From: Acidimicrobiaceae bacterium
GTDB lineage: Bacteria > Actinomycetota > Acidimicrobiia > Acidimicrobiales > Aldehydirespiratoraceae
Direction: 5' to 3'
DNA: 64,000 nt
Assembly: GCA_028819005.1 (NCBI GenBank)
Contig: JAPPMP010000024.1
Location: 16,903 to 80,902 of the forward strand
Shown piece by piece: positions 26,019 through 35,318 of this stretch. A model generated the notes under the pieces. The model saw only the letters and a program-made list of their open reading frames with translations, made no database searches and had not been told where the DNA came from. The first letter of the stretch is position 1; the number at the start of each line of letters is the position of its first letter. Both the position numbers and the translations under genes were made by a program.

Positions 26019-28000
26019 AGTCGCCGGGCCTCGTCCAGCGCGGGCCGGTAGAGCCGTTGTCGGTACTCCGAGACCATGCGTCCGGCGGTCACCTGGGTTC
26101 CCAGAGTTCGCCAGGCGTGGCGCATCCGCTCGATCCAGCGGCTCGAGCATGCTTGCCCGCCTTCGAAGAACTCCGGGATTATCCGAGTCTCGAGGATTTC
26201 AAAGATCGCAGCAGCTTCTGCGCGGTCGCGCTCTTCAGGTTCAGCCGCTTCGCTGGAAGGGATTGTCCATCCGTTGCGACCGTCGGCCATCTCATCCCAC
26301 CAACCATCACTGATTGAGAAATTGAGCCCTCCGTTCAGGGCCGACTTCTCGCCGCTTGTTCCGCACGCTTCGTGAGGTCGAATCGGGTTGTTGAGCCAGA
26401 CGTCGCATCCCGCGTACATCGCCCGGGCGACCGCCATGTCGTAGCCGGGCACGAATACGAACCGCTGTTGCGAAGCAGCTGATTGGCTGAACCTGACGAC
26501 CTCGTGCAGCAGTTGCTTGCCCTCGGCGTCGGCGGGATGGGCTTTGCCTGCGAAGACGAACTGAACAGGTCGTTCTTCATCGGCAAGCAACGCGCTCAAT
26601 CGAGCAGCGTCGCTCAACAGCAGAGTGGCGCGCTTGTATGTCGCGAAGCGGCGTGCAAATCCGATGGTGAGAGCATCACGGTCGAGAGAAGCACCGACGC
26701 GTTCGCGTGTTTGCGACTCCAGCAGTCCGATTCCCGTGTTGCGGAGCGTCCGCATCGCTTCGTCGTCCAGATCTTCGATGCGCTCCCACGCTGCCTTGTC
26801 GCCGTTCTCCCAACCTGGTCCCAAGACCTTGTCGAAGGCGTCCTGAGCCGAAGGCGCCACCCATGTTCGAGCATGCACGCCGTTGGTGACCGACCCGATC
26901 TTCTTGCTGCCCGGAATCGAGGAAAAGAGTTCTCGGCTGATCTTGCCGTGAAGTTTGGAAACCCCGTTGCTGCGACCGGCAGCGCGCAGGCACAACGCTG
27001 CCATATTGAACCTGTCATGCTCGTCAGTCGGGTCGTGGCCCAACGCTGCCAGAGTCTCCACTGGGACTTTCCAACGGTCGGCCCAGATCTTCAGCACAGG
27101 AGCGATCAGCGATTTCTCGAAACGGTCAATACCAGCGGGAACCGGAGTGTGGGTGGTGAAAATCAACCTCGGTGCTATGGCCTCGCCGGCCTCGTCGAGA
27201 GTCGCGCCTGCTTGGATCTCCCGGTCGAGCATTTCGAGAATCAAGAACCCCGCATGCCCCTCGTTGAGATGAATGACCGGCACGTTCCATCCGAGGGCGG
27301 CCAGCGCTCGCATTCCTCCAACCCCGAGCACAGCCTCTTGGAGCAGGCGGTGCTGACGATCACCGCTGTAGAGCCGATCAGTGATCTTGCGGTCGCTGTC
27401 GCTGTTGCCGGCCACATCGGTGTCGAGGACTATCAACGGGACTCGGCCGATATTGAAACGCCACACGACGGCGCCCACTTCACGCCCGGCGAGGGGCACC
27501 GTGATCGCGATTCCGGTGTCCGTGGCCCCGAGGAGCTCGGGATGCTGTGGTTCGTAGCGCTCTCGCTGAGACCCGTTGGCTATCTCCTGGCGGAAGAATC
27601 CCTCGCGATAGAACAAGCCCACTCCGCACAGCGACGTGCCGGTGTCGCTCGCTGCCTTGAGATGATCGCCGGCGAGAATGCCCAGTCCCCCGGAGTACTG
27701 GGGCAACACGTCGCTGATCCCGAACTCCGGAGAAAAGTAGGCCACCTCTGGAGTCGAGGTCGGATTCGCAGCCAGCGCTGTAGTCTGCTGGTTCACCTGC
27801 TCTACCGCTGCTGCCAACTCGGCATCGCCGACGAGTGCTTCCCAGTCGGATTCTGCCATGCGTTCAATGACTGCCAATGGGTGCTCTCGCGTCCGGCGCC
27901 CCGGGAGTCGGTCCAGCACCAGCGCGGCCTGATTCGACCAGGCCCAAGCGTAATTGTCGGCGATGTTGCGGTAGGCGCCCGATAGTTCTTTGGATGACAA
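26015..28000 (-). CDS. glgP: alpha-glucan phosphorylase (short GT35 type)
   Basis: 661 residues from a TTG with AAAGGA 6 bases upstream. It starts like the short phosphorylases common in actinobacteria and archaea (VAYFSPEFGISDVLPQYSGG, LGILAGDHLKAASD), with HLNEGHAGFLILEM, TTHTPVPAGIDRF, ATYKRATLLL and the PLP-lysine region ACGTSGEKSALNGGLNFS. It releases glucose 1-phosphate from glycogen or maltodextrin. The neighbouring debranching enzyme and synthase make this a full turnover locus. Confidence 0.93.
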   Translation of the reverse strand: MSSKELSGAYRNIADNYAWAWSNQAALVLDRLPGRRTREHPLAVIERMAESDWEALVGDAELAAAVEQVNQQTTALAANPTSTPEVAYFSPEFGISDVLPQYSGGLGILAGDHLKAASDTGTSLCGVGLFYREGFFRQEIANGSQRERYEPQHPELLGATDTGIAITVPLAGREVGAVVWRFNIGRVPLIVLDTDVAGNSDSDRKITDRLYSGDRQHRLLQEAVLGVGGMRALAALGWNVPVIHLNEGHAGFLILEMLDREIQAGATLDEAGEAIAPRLIFTTHTPVPAGIDRFEKSLIAPVLKIWADRWKVPVETLAALGHDPTDEHDRFNMAALCLRAAGRSNGVSKLHGKISRELFSSIPGSKKIGSVTNGVHARTWVAPSAQDAFDKVLGPGWENGDKAAWERIEDLDDEAMRTLRNTGIGLLESQTRERVGASLDRDALTIGFARRFATYKRATLLLSDAARLSALLADEERPVQFVFAGKAHPADAEGKQLLHEVVRFSQSAASQQRFVFVPGYDMAVARAMYAGCDVWLNNPIRPHEACGTSGEKSALNGGLNFSISDGWWDEMADGRNGWTIPSSEAAEPEERDRAEAAAIFEILETRIIPEFFEGGQACSSRWIERMRHAWRTLGTQVTAGRMVSEYRQRLYRPALDEARRL

Positions 28001-28183
28001 CGCGTATCCTTTGAGTGTCCGTCCTCGGAGAGTTTGGGAGCCTACTAGCTGCCGATTTCAATGAGACTCGGCCGGATCCTCAAGCGAAGGGGGTGACAAT
28101 AGACTCGTCCACGGCATCGTAGGATTGGACAAGGCAGAGCCGTGCCGTTGCTGGGAGAAGCAGCGAGGCGAACAGGAGAGACT

Positions 28184-29647
28184 ATGACAATAGATGTGCC
28201 CAACCCCACAGAACACAATCAGTGGTATCCCTTCGCGAACCGTCCGCTGCCACCCGAAGTGGACGGACGAGTGTCGAACCCCGCCGTGATCCCAGTGTTC
28301 GATGCAGTGCCGCTCCCCGCGAGCGCCCGGTTTGTCGTGGTCGGCGCCGGGGTCCACGGGCTGTCAAGTGCGTACCACCTCGCCATGTATCTGGAGCGCT
28401 CCGGGAGGGGCAAGGGCAGCGACGTGGTGCTGATCGACAAACAAGGGCCCGGTGCAGGCGCTACGGGGTTGGCCTGCGGCTGTGTCCGAAACTTGTACAT
28501 GACCGGGCCGTTGCACGCCATCCTGCGAGCCAGCGTGGAGGTGTGGGAGTCCGATCCTGTGAACTTCGGTTTCCAGCAAGTCGGTTACGTCTCAGTAGGG
28601 GAGGCCAATCAAGAGGCCGACTACATCAAGCTGCAAGCTTCGCAAGCAGCGAGTGGATATCCATCGGACCTCTATACGGGCTCTGAGGCCCATGCGTTTC
28701 TGAAGGGATTGTGGCCCGATTTCAAAACGGAGAACTGCGATGTGGTGCTGCACGAACTCCGCTCTGGCTACGCAGGCACCCACATGGCGGTATGGGGGCT
28801 CGACCAGAAGTGTCGGCAGTGGGGCGTGCAGCGCGTCTATGGAACCAGCGTCACCGGCTACACGCTCGACGCGTCAGGCTCAGTGACTGCGGTCGAGACC
28901 GACCACGGCCCCATCGCCTGTGAGCAGGTGGTGGTGGGCGCGGGAGCATGGACGCCCGAGCATTGGGATTGGCTCGGTGGTCCATCTCACATCGATGTCG
29001 GGTATCCCGACGGCCATGTGCAGGCCCAGGCCGACATGTGGACTTATTGGCGACTGTTGGAGGGTGAGGTGCTGTTGCCTGAAGGCGTCGATTTCCGCAC
29101 CGCGCAGTACAAAGATTCACCCGTCCTGCACGTCGAGCTCATGAACACACCCGTGTACGGCGAAGACAACACCCTGCTCAAAGACCACTTTTACTCTTAC
29201 GTTCGGTACGCGGCAGAAAGAGTGGGCGCCCCGGGACTGCAGGGCGGCACGATTCCGGTGAAGATAGGCCCCAAAGCAGCAGTCGAACCCTACGGGCACC
29301 TCAACGATGTGTACCAAGCTGAACAGTGGTTTGCCGACTACTACTGCGCAACACTCGGCATGCTGTTCAAGCGACTCGAGAACCTGCGGCCCTACTTCAA
29401 GGAACGCCGCAACGGTGGGATCGGTGCTTTCACCCCTGACAACGTGCCCGTATTCGACTACGTGGCCGACAATGCCTGGGTGATCGCCGATTCCAACCAT
29501 GGGTTCAAGATGATCGGAGTGGGCAAACTAACCGCTCATATGCTTGTGTACGGCCGGAAACCCGACGAGCTCAAACCGTTCACCCTCGAGCGCTACCGCA
29601 CGGGCAACGCCTTCGGAGACCGCAACTCAAACTCCCCTTGGGTCTGA
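28184..29647 (+). CDS. FAD-dependent oxidoreductase (DAO superfamily)
   Basis: 487 residues from ATG 28184, which has AGGAGA upstream; the track start is 14 codons early. The dinucleotide motif is FVVVGAGVHGLSSAYHLA at about residues 53-70, followed by DVVLIDKQGPGAGATGLACG and a C-terminal NGGIGAFTPDNVPVFDYV...DSNHGFKMIGVG that binds flavin. It resembles sarcosine/dimethylglycine oxidase-type enzymes. GATGLACGCVRN in place of the usual G(T/S)S...R covalent-flavin region is notable. The 180 bases upstream separate it from divergent glgP and hold no recognised site. Confidence 0.8.
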   Translation: MTIDVPNPTEHNQWYPFANRPLPPEVDGRVSNPAVIPVFDAVPLPASARFVVVGAGVHGLSSAYHLAMYLERSGRGKGSDVVLIDKQGPGAGATGLACGCVRNLYMTGPLHAILRASVEVWESDPVNFGFQQVGYVSVGEANQEADYIKLQASQAASGYPSDLYTGSEAHAFLKGLWPDFKTENCDVVLHELRSGYAGTHMAVWGLDQKCRQWGVQRVYGTSVTGYTLDASGSVTAVETDHGPIACEQVVVGAGAWTPEHWDWLGGPSHIDVGYPDGHVQAQADMWTYWRLLEGEVLLPEGVDFRTAQYKDSPVLHVELMNTPVYGEDNTLLKDHFYSYVRYAAERVGAPGLQGGTIPVKIGPKAAVEPYGHLNDVYQAEQWFADYYCATLGMLFKRLENLRPYFKERRNGGIGAFTPDNVPVFDYVADNAWVIADSNHGFKMIGVGKLTAHMLVYGRKPDELKPFTLERYRTGNAFGDRNSNSPWV

Positions 29648-29651
29648 GACC

Positions 29652-29723
29652 CTCGCTCTTCATTGCACGTCCAAATGGGTCAGCCCGGCACTCCTCGCTC
29701 AGAGTGCCCGACGGAAGAGCGAG
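29652..29723. terminator. nested inverted repeats between converging genes
   Basis: CTCGCTCTTC (29652-29661) pairs with GAAGAGCGAG (29714-29723), and inside it GGCACTC pairs with GAGTGCC (29687-29708). The structure sits just after the FAD oxidoreductase and before the end of the convergent J-domain gene, so a bidirectional terminator is likely, although there is no T-run. Confidence 0.45.
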
Positions 29724-29734
29724 TTCCCCAATCC

Positions 29735-30238
29735 TCACCGGGTGCGGAACATGTGGGCGACCACAGCGGCTATCGGCGGGGGCTGTCCGTTGGCGAGCGG
29801 CTCGAGCGTGAACTCGATTTGGGATTCTCTGGGGTGGTCACTGGGGATGACCGTGGCCACGAGTTGGCAGGGAACCGAGTTGAGAGCGGTGAACGTCACT
29901 TGCATGATCTCCGCTTGGGGATCCGCGTAACTGAGTTCGCCGAGTTGGCGTCCCAACTCGCACAGGTGGGCGAAGACGTCCCCGGGCGGCAGCAGCAACA
30001 CCAGCTTTCTGTCGGGTGGGTCCGTTGGCGGTTGAGCAGACGGGGGGTGCTCGACCGCAGGCGTCTGTTGCAGCCACGCGTAAGCCTCGGTGATACGCGC
30101 CGCCGCGGCGGTGTCCCCACCGACGTCAGGATGGGTTTTGCGAATCAGCCTGCGGTAGGCCCGGGTGATGTCTTCGCCTTGCGCGTCTCGGGCCAGCCCC
30201 AGTGTCTCCAGCGCCGAATCGCGGTTCACTGACGACAC
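29735..30238 (-). CDS. J-domain protein
   Basis: 167 residues from a GTG. The N-terminal 55 residues are a J domain with helices and the HPD loop (ITRAYRRLIRKTHPDVGGDT), which would stimulate an Hsp70 ATPase. The proline-rich linker is followed by a 90-residue domain, KLVLLLPPGDVFAHLCELGR...GELSYADPQAEIMQVTF, that I do not recognise. It has no DnaJ zinc-finger region. It begins 15 bases after the fused ETF stop and may be co-transcribed with it. Confidence 0.8.
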   Translation of the reverse strand: MSSVNRDSALETLGLARDAQGEDITRAYRRLIRKTHPDVGGDTAAAARITEAYAWLQQTPAVEHPPSAQPPTDPPDRKLVLLLPPGDVFAHLCELGRQLGELSYADPQAEIMQVTFTALNSVPCQLVATVIPSDHPRESQIEFTLEPLANGQPPPIAAVVAHMFRTR

Positions 30239-30253
30239 TCTAGAGGGCGCTGC

Positions 30254-32071
30254 TCAGACATCGAGGTTCTCGATCTCGGTGAGGAGAAGGGGGAGCACCT
30301 CTCGCCAGTCGCCCACAATTCCGGCATCGGCGTGCTCCCAGGCGGGAGCCTCCGGGTCGTTGGTGATCGCCAGCACGGACAACGCGCCCCGGACGCCGAC
30401 GGTGTGGTTGAAGTTGCCGCTGGCGCCGATCATGACGAACAGCCGCGGCGAGACGCTGCGTCCGGTGATGCCGATCTGGCGGGCGTGGGGCATCCAACCG
30501 TTGTCGGTGACTTTGCGGGTGCAGGCGAGTTCCGCGTCGAGAAGTCCGGCTAGAGGATCAAGCTTCGGATAGTCCGACGGGTCGACTCCCCGACCTACCG
30601 CGATGACCGTCGAAGCGCCGGCCAAGACGTCGATGTCGTCGTCGCGGCGGCGGGCGGTCACCTTGACGCGGCCTCTGGGTCTGACCTCGATTTGCTCCTC
30701 CGCGGGTATCTTCCGCCGGTCGGGTTCAAGGGCCTCCGGCGTCGGCAACACACCGGCGCGTACCGTTGCCAGCTGCACGGCGGTACTTGTGTGAACCGCG
30801 ACGATGAGTTGGCTGCCGAAAGCTGACTTCCAGGCCACCAGCCGCCCGTCTTCGACGTCGAACTCCACCGCGTCGCCTGCAAGCCCGGCGCCGAGATCGG
30901 CGGCCACTCGAGAAGCGATCTCCCGGCCGGCGGAAGTGCCAGGGGCCAATATCGCCCATGGCAACCGATCAGCGGCCCAAGTCGCCAAGCCCGCGGCGAC
31001 GTCTTCTTCGATCGCTGCTCCGTGGAGGTGGACTATGTGGTCTGCGCCATAAGCCGCCAAGAACTCTGCGTCAATGGCCGGCTCAGCAGGTGAACTACCC
31101 ATGCTGCTTGGTAGCAGCACTGCCGTAGAGCCGTTGATCTCACCTGCCAGAAGGCTCGCGGCCCCCAGCAACTCCCGCAGAAGTTTGTCGCGTCCGGGTT
31201 CAGCAAGCACCGCCACCACTCCGCCAGGGCCTCCGGGCGAGGTCACGAGTTTCGGCTCGGTCGGCTTCTTGGAGTGATCGAAACCTCCCTTGTCGGCGAT
31301 GACCCGCACCGCGCGGCGGACTTGCTCGGCAAGGGCCAGGCCGCTTTCGACGTAGCGCTCTCGGTCAACTGCCAGCAATCTGGTTTTGCCCACCCGTGTA
31401 GGACTTCCTGCTTGACCCCAGGGTCCGGAACCCAAGGTTTCAGCGTCTACGAAACGAATCCGCTCAGCGGGAGCCAGAGCCCGTCCCGACGGAGAGACCT
31501 TGCTGGGTTCGCAAAGCCTCTCAGCGCAGGACAACACGGCGGGAAGCGCGATCTCACAGTCGAGCCACTGGTCGTCAAGCTCGCAGCCCAGACTCAAATG
31601 CTCGCCGTCGAGCCTCAACTCTTTGACCGCTGCCGCGAATGGCAAGTCGAGCAACTCGGCGATCTGTGGGGGTACTTGTCCGGTGTCGGCGTCGACGGAG
31701 CTCTTGCCGCACAGCACCAGGTCGAAAGGGCCGTCTTGGGTGAGCGCCGCGGCCGCGGCTCGAGCGGTTGCCAGCGTGTCAGACCCGGCGAAGGCCGGGT
31801 CGGTGATCAGCACAGCATCAATCCCCACATCTCGGTCAAGCCCCCAGGCGACTGCTTCCCGCAGCGCGTCTTCGGCACTCGGCGGACCCAACGTGTACAC
31901 GGTGACCGAGCAGTCCGATCGCTGCGAGGCAAGCTCGACGGCCTTCGACACAGCCCTGCGGCAATAGGCGCTCATCTCCAGTTCGGAACCGCTTCGAATC
32001 AGGCGTCCATCGGGCCCCAATGCCATCTCTTCAATGGCAGGCACCTGCTTGATTAGCACAGCGATCCGCAT
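30254..32071 (-). CDS. fused electron transfer flavoprotein (EtfB-EtfA)
   Basis: 605 residues. Residues 1 to about 255 match EtfB (MRIAVLIKQVPAIEEM, DLVLCGKSSVDADTGQVPPQ). Residues from about 283 to the end match EtfA (VVAVLAEPGRDKLLRELLGA; FAD site with RQIGITGRSVSPRLFVMIGA, SGNFNHTVGVRGA and INxDPEAP-like AITNDPEAPAWEHADAGIVG). The usual two subunits are thus one chain, beta first. ETF carries electrons from acyl-CoA and other dehydrogenases to the quinone pool. No ETF-quinone oxidoreductase is nearby; several dehydrogenases in the window are possible donors. Confidence 0.88.
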   Translation of the reverse strand: MRIAVLIKQVPAIEEMALGPDGRLIRSGSELEMSAYCRRAVSKAVELASQRSDCSVTVYTLGPPSAEDALREAVAWGLDRDVGIDAVLITDPAFAGSDTLATARAAAAALTQDGPFDLVLCGKSSVDADTGQVPPQIAELLDLPFAAAVKELRLDGEHLSLGCELDDQWLDCEIALPAVLSCAERLCEPSKVSPSGRALAPAERIRFVDAETLGSGPWGQAGSPTRVGKTRLLAVDRERYVESGLALAEQVRRAVRVIADKGGFDHSKKPTEPKLVTSPGGPGGVVAVLAEPGRDKLLRELLGAASLLAGEINGSTAVLLPSSMGSSPAEPAIDAEFLAAYGADHIVHLHGAAIEEDVAAGLATWAADRLPWAILAPGTSAGREIASRVAADLGAGLAGDAVEFDVEDGRLVAWKSAFGSQLIVAVHTSTAVQLATVRAGVLPTPEALEPDRRKIPAEEQIEVRPRGRVKVTARRRDDDIDVLAGASTVIAVGRGVDPSDYPKLDPLAGLLDAELACTRKVTDNGWMPHARQIGITGRSVSPRLFVMIGASGNFNHTVGVRGALSVLAITNDPEAPAWEHADAGIVGDWREVLPLLLTEIENLDV

Positions 32072-32117
32072 AAGTTCCTAGTCCCGCCCTCTACGGTATC
32101 TTGCTAGCGGCTTGTAG

Positions 32118-32867
32118 CTAGAACCAAGCGGGAGCGTCGGGCAGTTGCGACAGAGCGACCAGCACGGCCAGCTCGCCGAGTTGCTCTGCGGCGCCCAAGA
32201 CATCGCCTGTCAGGCCTCCGAATCTGCGGCGCGCGAACACTGCCATAAATGCCGCAATGCCGAGAATGGCCGCGGTGGCCACCGATCCCGCCGCACCGGA
32301 CAGAGCAGCGACGCCGAGAACCAGCACTACCACTGCGCTCACCCGGCTGCGGGGGAGATCCGCGGCATATGTCGCGCCCAGCCCGGCCGATCGGGCTCCG
32401 CCCAGGGTCAGCATCAGCACCAGCGCACCGGTTCTTCCCAGGGCGTGCGCGGCGACCAACGCGATCAAACCCTCGGTTCCGTTCAACTCTTGCAAAGCGC
32501 CGACCTTGCCCAGGGTCACCGATATCAACGCCAACGCGCCGAAAGTGCCGATACGGCTGTCACGCATGATCTCCAGCCGGCGCTCCCGGTCGAATCCGCC
32601 CAGAGCGTCGGCAGTGTCTGCCAGGCCGTCTTCATGGAATCCACCGGTGAGGATCGCACCGAGGCCACACACGGCTACCGCTGCGAGCATTGGGTCGAGA
32701 ACCTCAACGCCACCGAAGTAAGCCGCTCCGGTGATCGCGCCGATAACCGCGCCTACGACTGGAAACCAGCCGACGGCTGTGCTGATCTCGTCATCGCTGT
32801 CAGGGTGCAGACCTCCCGGCAGACGGGTCAAGAACGCCCAGGCGTAGCGAAATCCGAGCATGCTCAT
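32118..32867 (-). CDS. cobS: adenosylcobinamide-GDP ribazoletransferase
   Basis: 249 residues from ATG 32867, overlapping the cobT stop (ATGA); the track's 403-residue frame is extended into cobT. The integral membrane enzyme shows FAFLTRLPGG-type N-terminus (YAWAFLTRLPGGLHP), the conserved GGFHEDGLADTADALGG, and RMRDSRIGTFG-like IMRDSRIGTFGALAL. It joins ribazole to cobinamide-GDP, the last step of the nucleotide loop assembly. cobU, cobT and cobS overlap in that order. Confidence 0.94.
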   Translation of the reverse strand: MSMLGFRYAWAFLTRLPGGLHPDSDDEISTAVGWFPVVGAVIGAITGAAYFGGVEVLDPMLAAVAVCGLGAILTGGFHEDGLADTADALGGFDRERRLEIMRDSRIGTFGALALISVTLGKVGALQELNGTEGLIALVAAHALGRTGALVLMLTLGGARSAGLGATYAADLPRSRVSAVVVLVLGVAALSGAAGSVATAAILGIAAFMAVFARRRFGGLTGDVLGAAEQLGELAVLVALSQLPDAPAWF

Positions 32868-33874
32868 GGGGCAGGAACGGGGGAGTGATCTGCCCACTCG
32901 TCGAAAGTGGCCACCTCTACCACCGCGGCAGCAGCCATTCGTATCAATGGAACAGCGGCGAGGGCGCCTGAGCCCTCGCCGAGCCGGAGGTCGAGTTCGA
33001 GCAGCGGCTCGAGATTGAGGTGTTCGAGCAGGCGAACATGTCCCGGTTCGGCCGACCGATGACCCGCTATGCAGTGTTGCAACGCGCCGGGCGCCTCGGC
33101 CTCCAGGGGAAGCACCGAAGCGGTCGCGATGAAGCCGTCCAGCACCACAGGGATGCTTCTTCGGCGGGCGGTCATCACAGCTGCGGCAATGGCGACGAGC
33201 TCCGCGCCGCCGAGCCGCCGCAAAGCTTCCAAGGGTTGCGCCGAGCCGACTCGCCCAAGCGCGTCTTGCACCACCCTGGCTTTGTTCGAAAGAGCCTCGC
33301 CAAAGACGCCGGTGCCCGGTCCAACCCACTCGAGCGCGGATCCTCCCAACACCGATGCCGCCACCGCCGCGGCGGGAGTCGTGTTGCCGATCCCCATCTC
33401 ACCCACGACCAGCAGGTCGGTGTCACAGTCCTCAACGGCATCGATACCCGCCCGTGCGGCAGCATCAAAGCGTTGCGGCGTCAGAGCATCGGTGGTGCGG
33501 ATATTCCCGGTCGGGTCTCCGACTGCCACATCCACAACCGAAAGGGAAGCACCGACCTGACTCGCCAGCACTGACGCGGTTGCTTTGCCCTCCGCGAGAG
33601 CCGCAACCATCGCCGCGGTGATGTCTGCGGGGTACGCACTCACCCCTTCAGCGGCAACTCCGTGGTCTCCGGCGAACAAAATGGCGTGAGGACGTTGCAC
33701 GCCGGGGCTCCGGCTGCGTTGCCACCCCGCAAGCCACACAGCGACGCGATCGAGGCGTTCAAAGGCGCCGCTCGGACGCAGCACCTGCGCTGCTCGGTTC
33801 TTGACAGCCCTTTCTGCTGCCTCGTCAGGCGAACTCAGATTCTCCAAAAGAACGCTCAGCTCAGAATCAGACAT
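32864..33874 (-). CDS. cobT: nicotinate-nucleotide--dimethylbenzimidazole phosphoribosyltransferase
   Basis: 336 residues. Family motifs: ILFAGDHGVAAEGVSAYP, LLVVGEMGIGNTTPAAAVA, VLDGFIATAS and the catalytic Glu in DLRLGEGSGALAAVPL. It makes alpha-ribazole phosphate from dimethylbenzimidazole and nicotinate mononucleotide. It overlaps cobU by 8 bases and cobS by 4. No upstream corrin-ring genes are in the window, so salvage or a split pathway is possible. Confidence 0.95.
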   Translation of the reverse strand: MSDSELSVLLENLSSPDEAAERAVKNRAAQVLRPSGAFERLDRVAVWLAGWQRSRSPGVQRPHAILFAGDHGVAAEGVSAYPADITAAMVAALAEGKATASVLASQVGASLSVVDVAVGDPTGNIRTTDALTPQRFDAAARAGIDAVEDCDTDLLVVGEMGIGNTTPAAAVAASVLGGSALEWVGPGTGVFGEALSNKARVVQDALGRVGSAQPLEALRRLGGAELVAIAAAVMTARRRSIPVVLDGFIATASVLPLEAEAPGALQHCIAGHRSAEPGHVRLLEHLNLEPLLELDLRLGEGSGALAAVPLIRMAAAAVVEVATFDEWADHSPVPAP

Positions 33875-34391
33875 CGAAATCCGCTCTTTGCTCCAGTGCT
33901 ACGAGCAAGCCCGAGACGCACAAGTAAGCGGAGTCGGCGCGCCGGGCCATCCGTTGGTTGACGCTGCCAAGCAGGTCGCGGAAAGCTCTGGAGAGCGCAT
34001 CACCGGGGACGATCCCGGACCCAACCTCATTGCTCACCACATACGCCCGTTCACTGCGTTCGGCCAACAGATCAGCGAGTGCCGCCGCATCGTCAAGAAT
34101 CTTCTGTGGTCGGTCCGAGAGCCTGTTGGCGACCCACAGCGCAAGGCAGTCGACGATTATCGTCTGGTCTCGGCCAAGGGCCGCAACCGCCCCAAGCAAA
34201 TCGACCGGCTCTTCTAGCAGCGACCAGTGATCAGGCCGGTCCTGTTGGTGGCGGGCGATGCGTTCGGCCATCTCATCGTCACCGGCGGTAGCGGTGGCGA
34301 TGACGGTTACAGGCGTGTTCCGCCTGGCCGCGGCCCTGACCGCTACAGACGATTTACCGCTGCGGGCGCCACCGGTTAGGAAGATCAGCAT
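33867..34391 (-). CDS. cobU: adenosylcobinamide kinase/guanylyltransferase
   Basis: 174 residues. P-loop FLTGGARSGKSSVAVR at the N-terminus, then the guanylylated-histidine region MAERIARHQQDRPDHW, DCLALWVANRL and VSNEVGSGIVPGDALSRAFR, all typical of CobU/CobP. It phosphorylates and guanylylates adenosylcobinamide. It is the first of three overlapping cobalamin genes. No cobalamin riboswitch is apparent in the 30 bases to the upstream gene, so it may be transcribed with that lipoprotein gene. Confidence 0.95.
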   Translation of the reverse strand: MLIFLTGGARSGKSSVAVRAAARRNTPVTVIATATAGDDEMAERIARHQQDRPDHWSLLEEPVDLLGAVAALGRDQTIIVDCLALWVANRLSDRPQKILDDAAALADLLAERSERAYVVSNEVGSGIVPGDALSRAFRDLLGSVNQRMARRADSAYLCVSGLLVALEQRADFDV

Positions 34392-34421
34392 TTGGATCTC
34401 AGCGCTGTTTGTTGGCCGCGG

Positions 34422-35318
34422 TCAGGAAACGGTGAGCTGGAGCAGCAGTCGGCCCGAACCTTCGAGTTCGACTTCGAACACCCCTGGGATCTCCGCAAGA
34501 AAGCTGAACTCCAACGGTTGGCCGACAGCGACTGGGTGCAGGATGTCGTAGCCGTGAACATGGATCTCTTCGGAAGTGTCAGAGGTGACCAGAATCGCCA
34601 CTTCGGAATTGAGCCCAACGTCAACTCGCTGGTGGCCGCCGACCGGTTCGCCACCGACAATATCAACCGAGATCGTCTGCTGGGACTCCATCTCGTCCAT
34701 CGAGCCACCCTCTTCGGGCTCCATGCCCGACATGTCATGCCCAACCGAACCCGTGTCGTCGGTCGGGCCGTCGGTTGCAAGGGTCGCCTCGGCTGCGGAG
34801 ACTTCCAAAGTCGCGGTGTCGTCCACAATGGTTCCGTTTATCGCCATCGCCGAGTGGTCGTTGGAGGACAATTCGACCCGAATCTCGTGAACGCCTGCTG
34901 CAAGCGGCGGCAACTGGTGCCACTCGCCGTATAGGCGCATGATCTTGACCCCGTCGATGTAGAGGTGCATGTGTCCTTCGCCGTCAATGTGCTCGGTGCT
35001 CACATTTTCCGGGGCGAGCCGGAAGTTGGCGGGCACGCTGTGCAGGAGCCAGCCTCCGGAGGGGTCTTCGAGAATGCGCACCGACACCGACGGGTAGGGT
35101 TCGACCGCGGGCGTGGTGGCGGCGCCGTGAGTGTGTCGGCCTCCGTCCGTCTCAAGATGACCGCTCGGAGCAGTCGTTGTCGTGTCGGAGTCGACCGCAG
35201 CGGTACTGCTCGGCGCAGGAGTGTCTGGCGACGTGCTTGCGGAGTCATCCCCGCAGGCCGCGCCAAGGAAGACCAGAGCAGTGGCCACGGTCAAGGATCG
35301 CCAAAAATAGTCGCGCAC
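34422..35318 (-). CDS. lipoprotein with His/Met-rich linker and cupredoxin-like domain
   Basis: 298 residues from a GTG with GAGAGG 6 bases upstream; the track frame starts 28 codons early. The signal peptide SLTVATALVFLGAAC has a lipobox cysteine. After a Ser/Thr/Asp-rich linker, a first domain includes DGEGHMHLYIDGVKIMRLYG, then a Met/Asp/Glu-rich linker (GHDMSGMEPEEGGSMDEME), then a beta domain EIHVHGYDILHPVAVGQPLE...FEVELEGSGRLLLQLTVS, as in EfeO-type cupredoxin domains. It is probably exported and lipid-anchored. A role in copper or other metal binding is plausible; classic type-1 copper Cys is not seen. Confidence 0.65.
   Translation of the reverse strand: MRDYFWRSLTVATALVFLGAACGDDSASTSPDTPAPSSTAAVDSDTTTTAPSGHLETDGGRHTHGAATTPAVEPYPSVSVRILEDPSGGWLLHSVPANFRLAPENVSTEHIDGEGHMHLYIDGVKIMRLYGEWHQLPPLAAGVHEIRVELSSNDHSAMAINGTIVDDTATLEVSAAEATLATDGPTDDTGSVGHDMSGMEPEEGGSMDEMESQQTISVDIVGGEPVGGHQRVDVGLNSEVAILVTSDTSEEIHVHGYDILHPVAVGQPLEFSFLAEIPGVFEVELEGSGRLLLQLTVS

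Noticed and set aside
26483-27985. 500-residue plus-strand ORF
   Set aside because: It lies entirely antisense to glgP, which has all family motifs.
32868-33329. 5' extension of the cobS frame
   Set aside because: It overlaps cobT; the ATG at 32867 overlaps the cobT stop in the usual ATGA manner.
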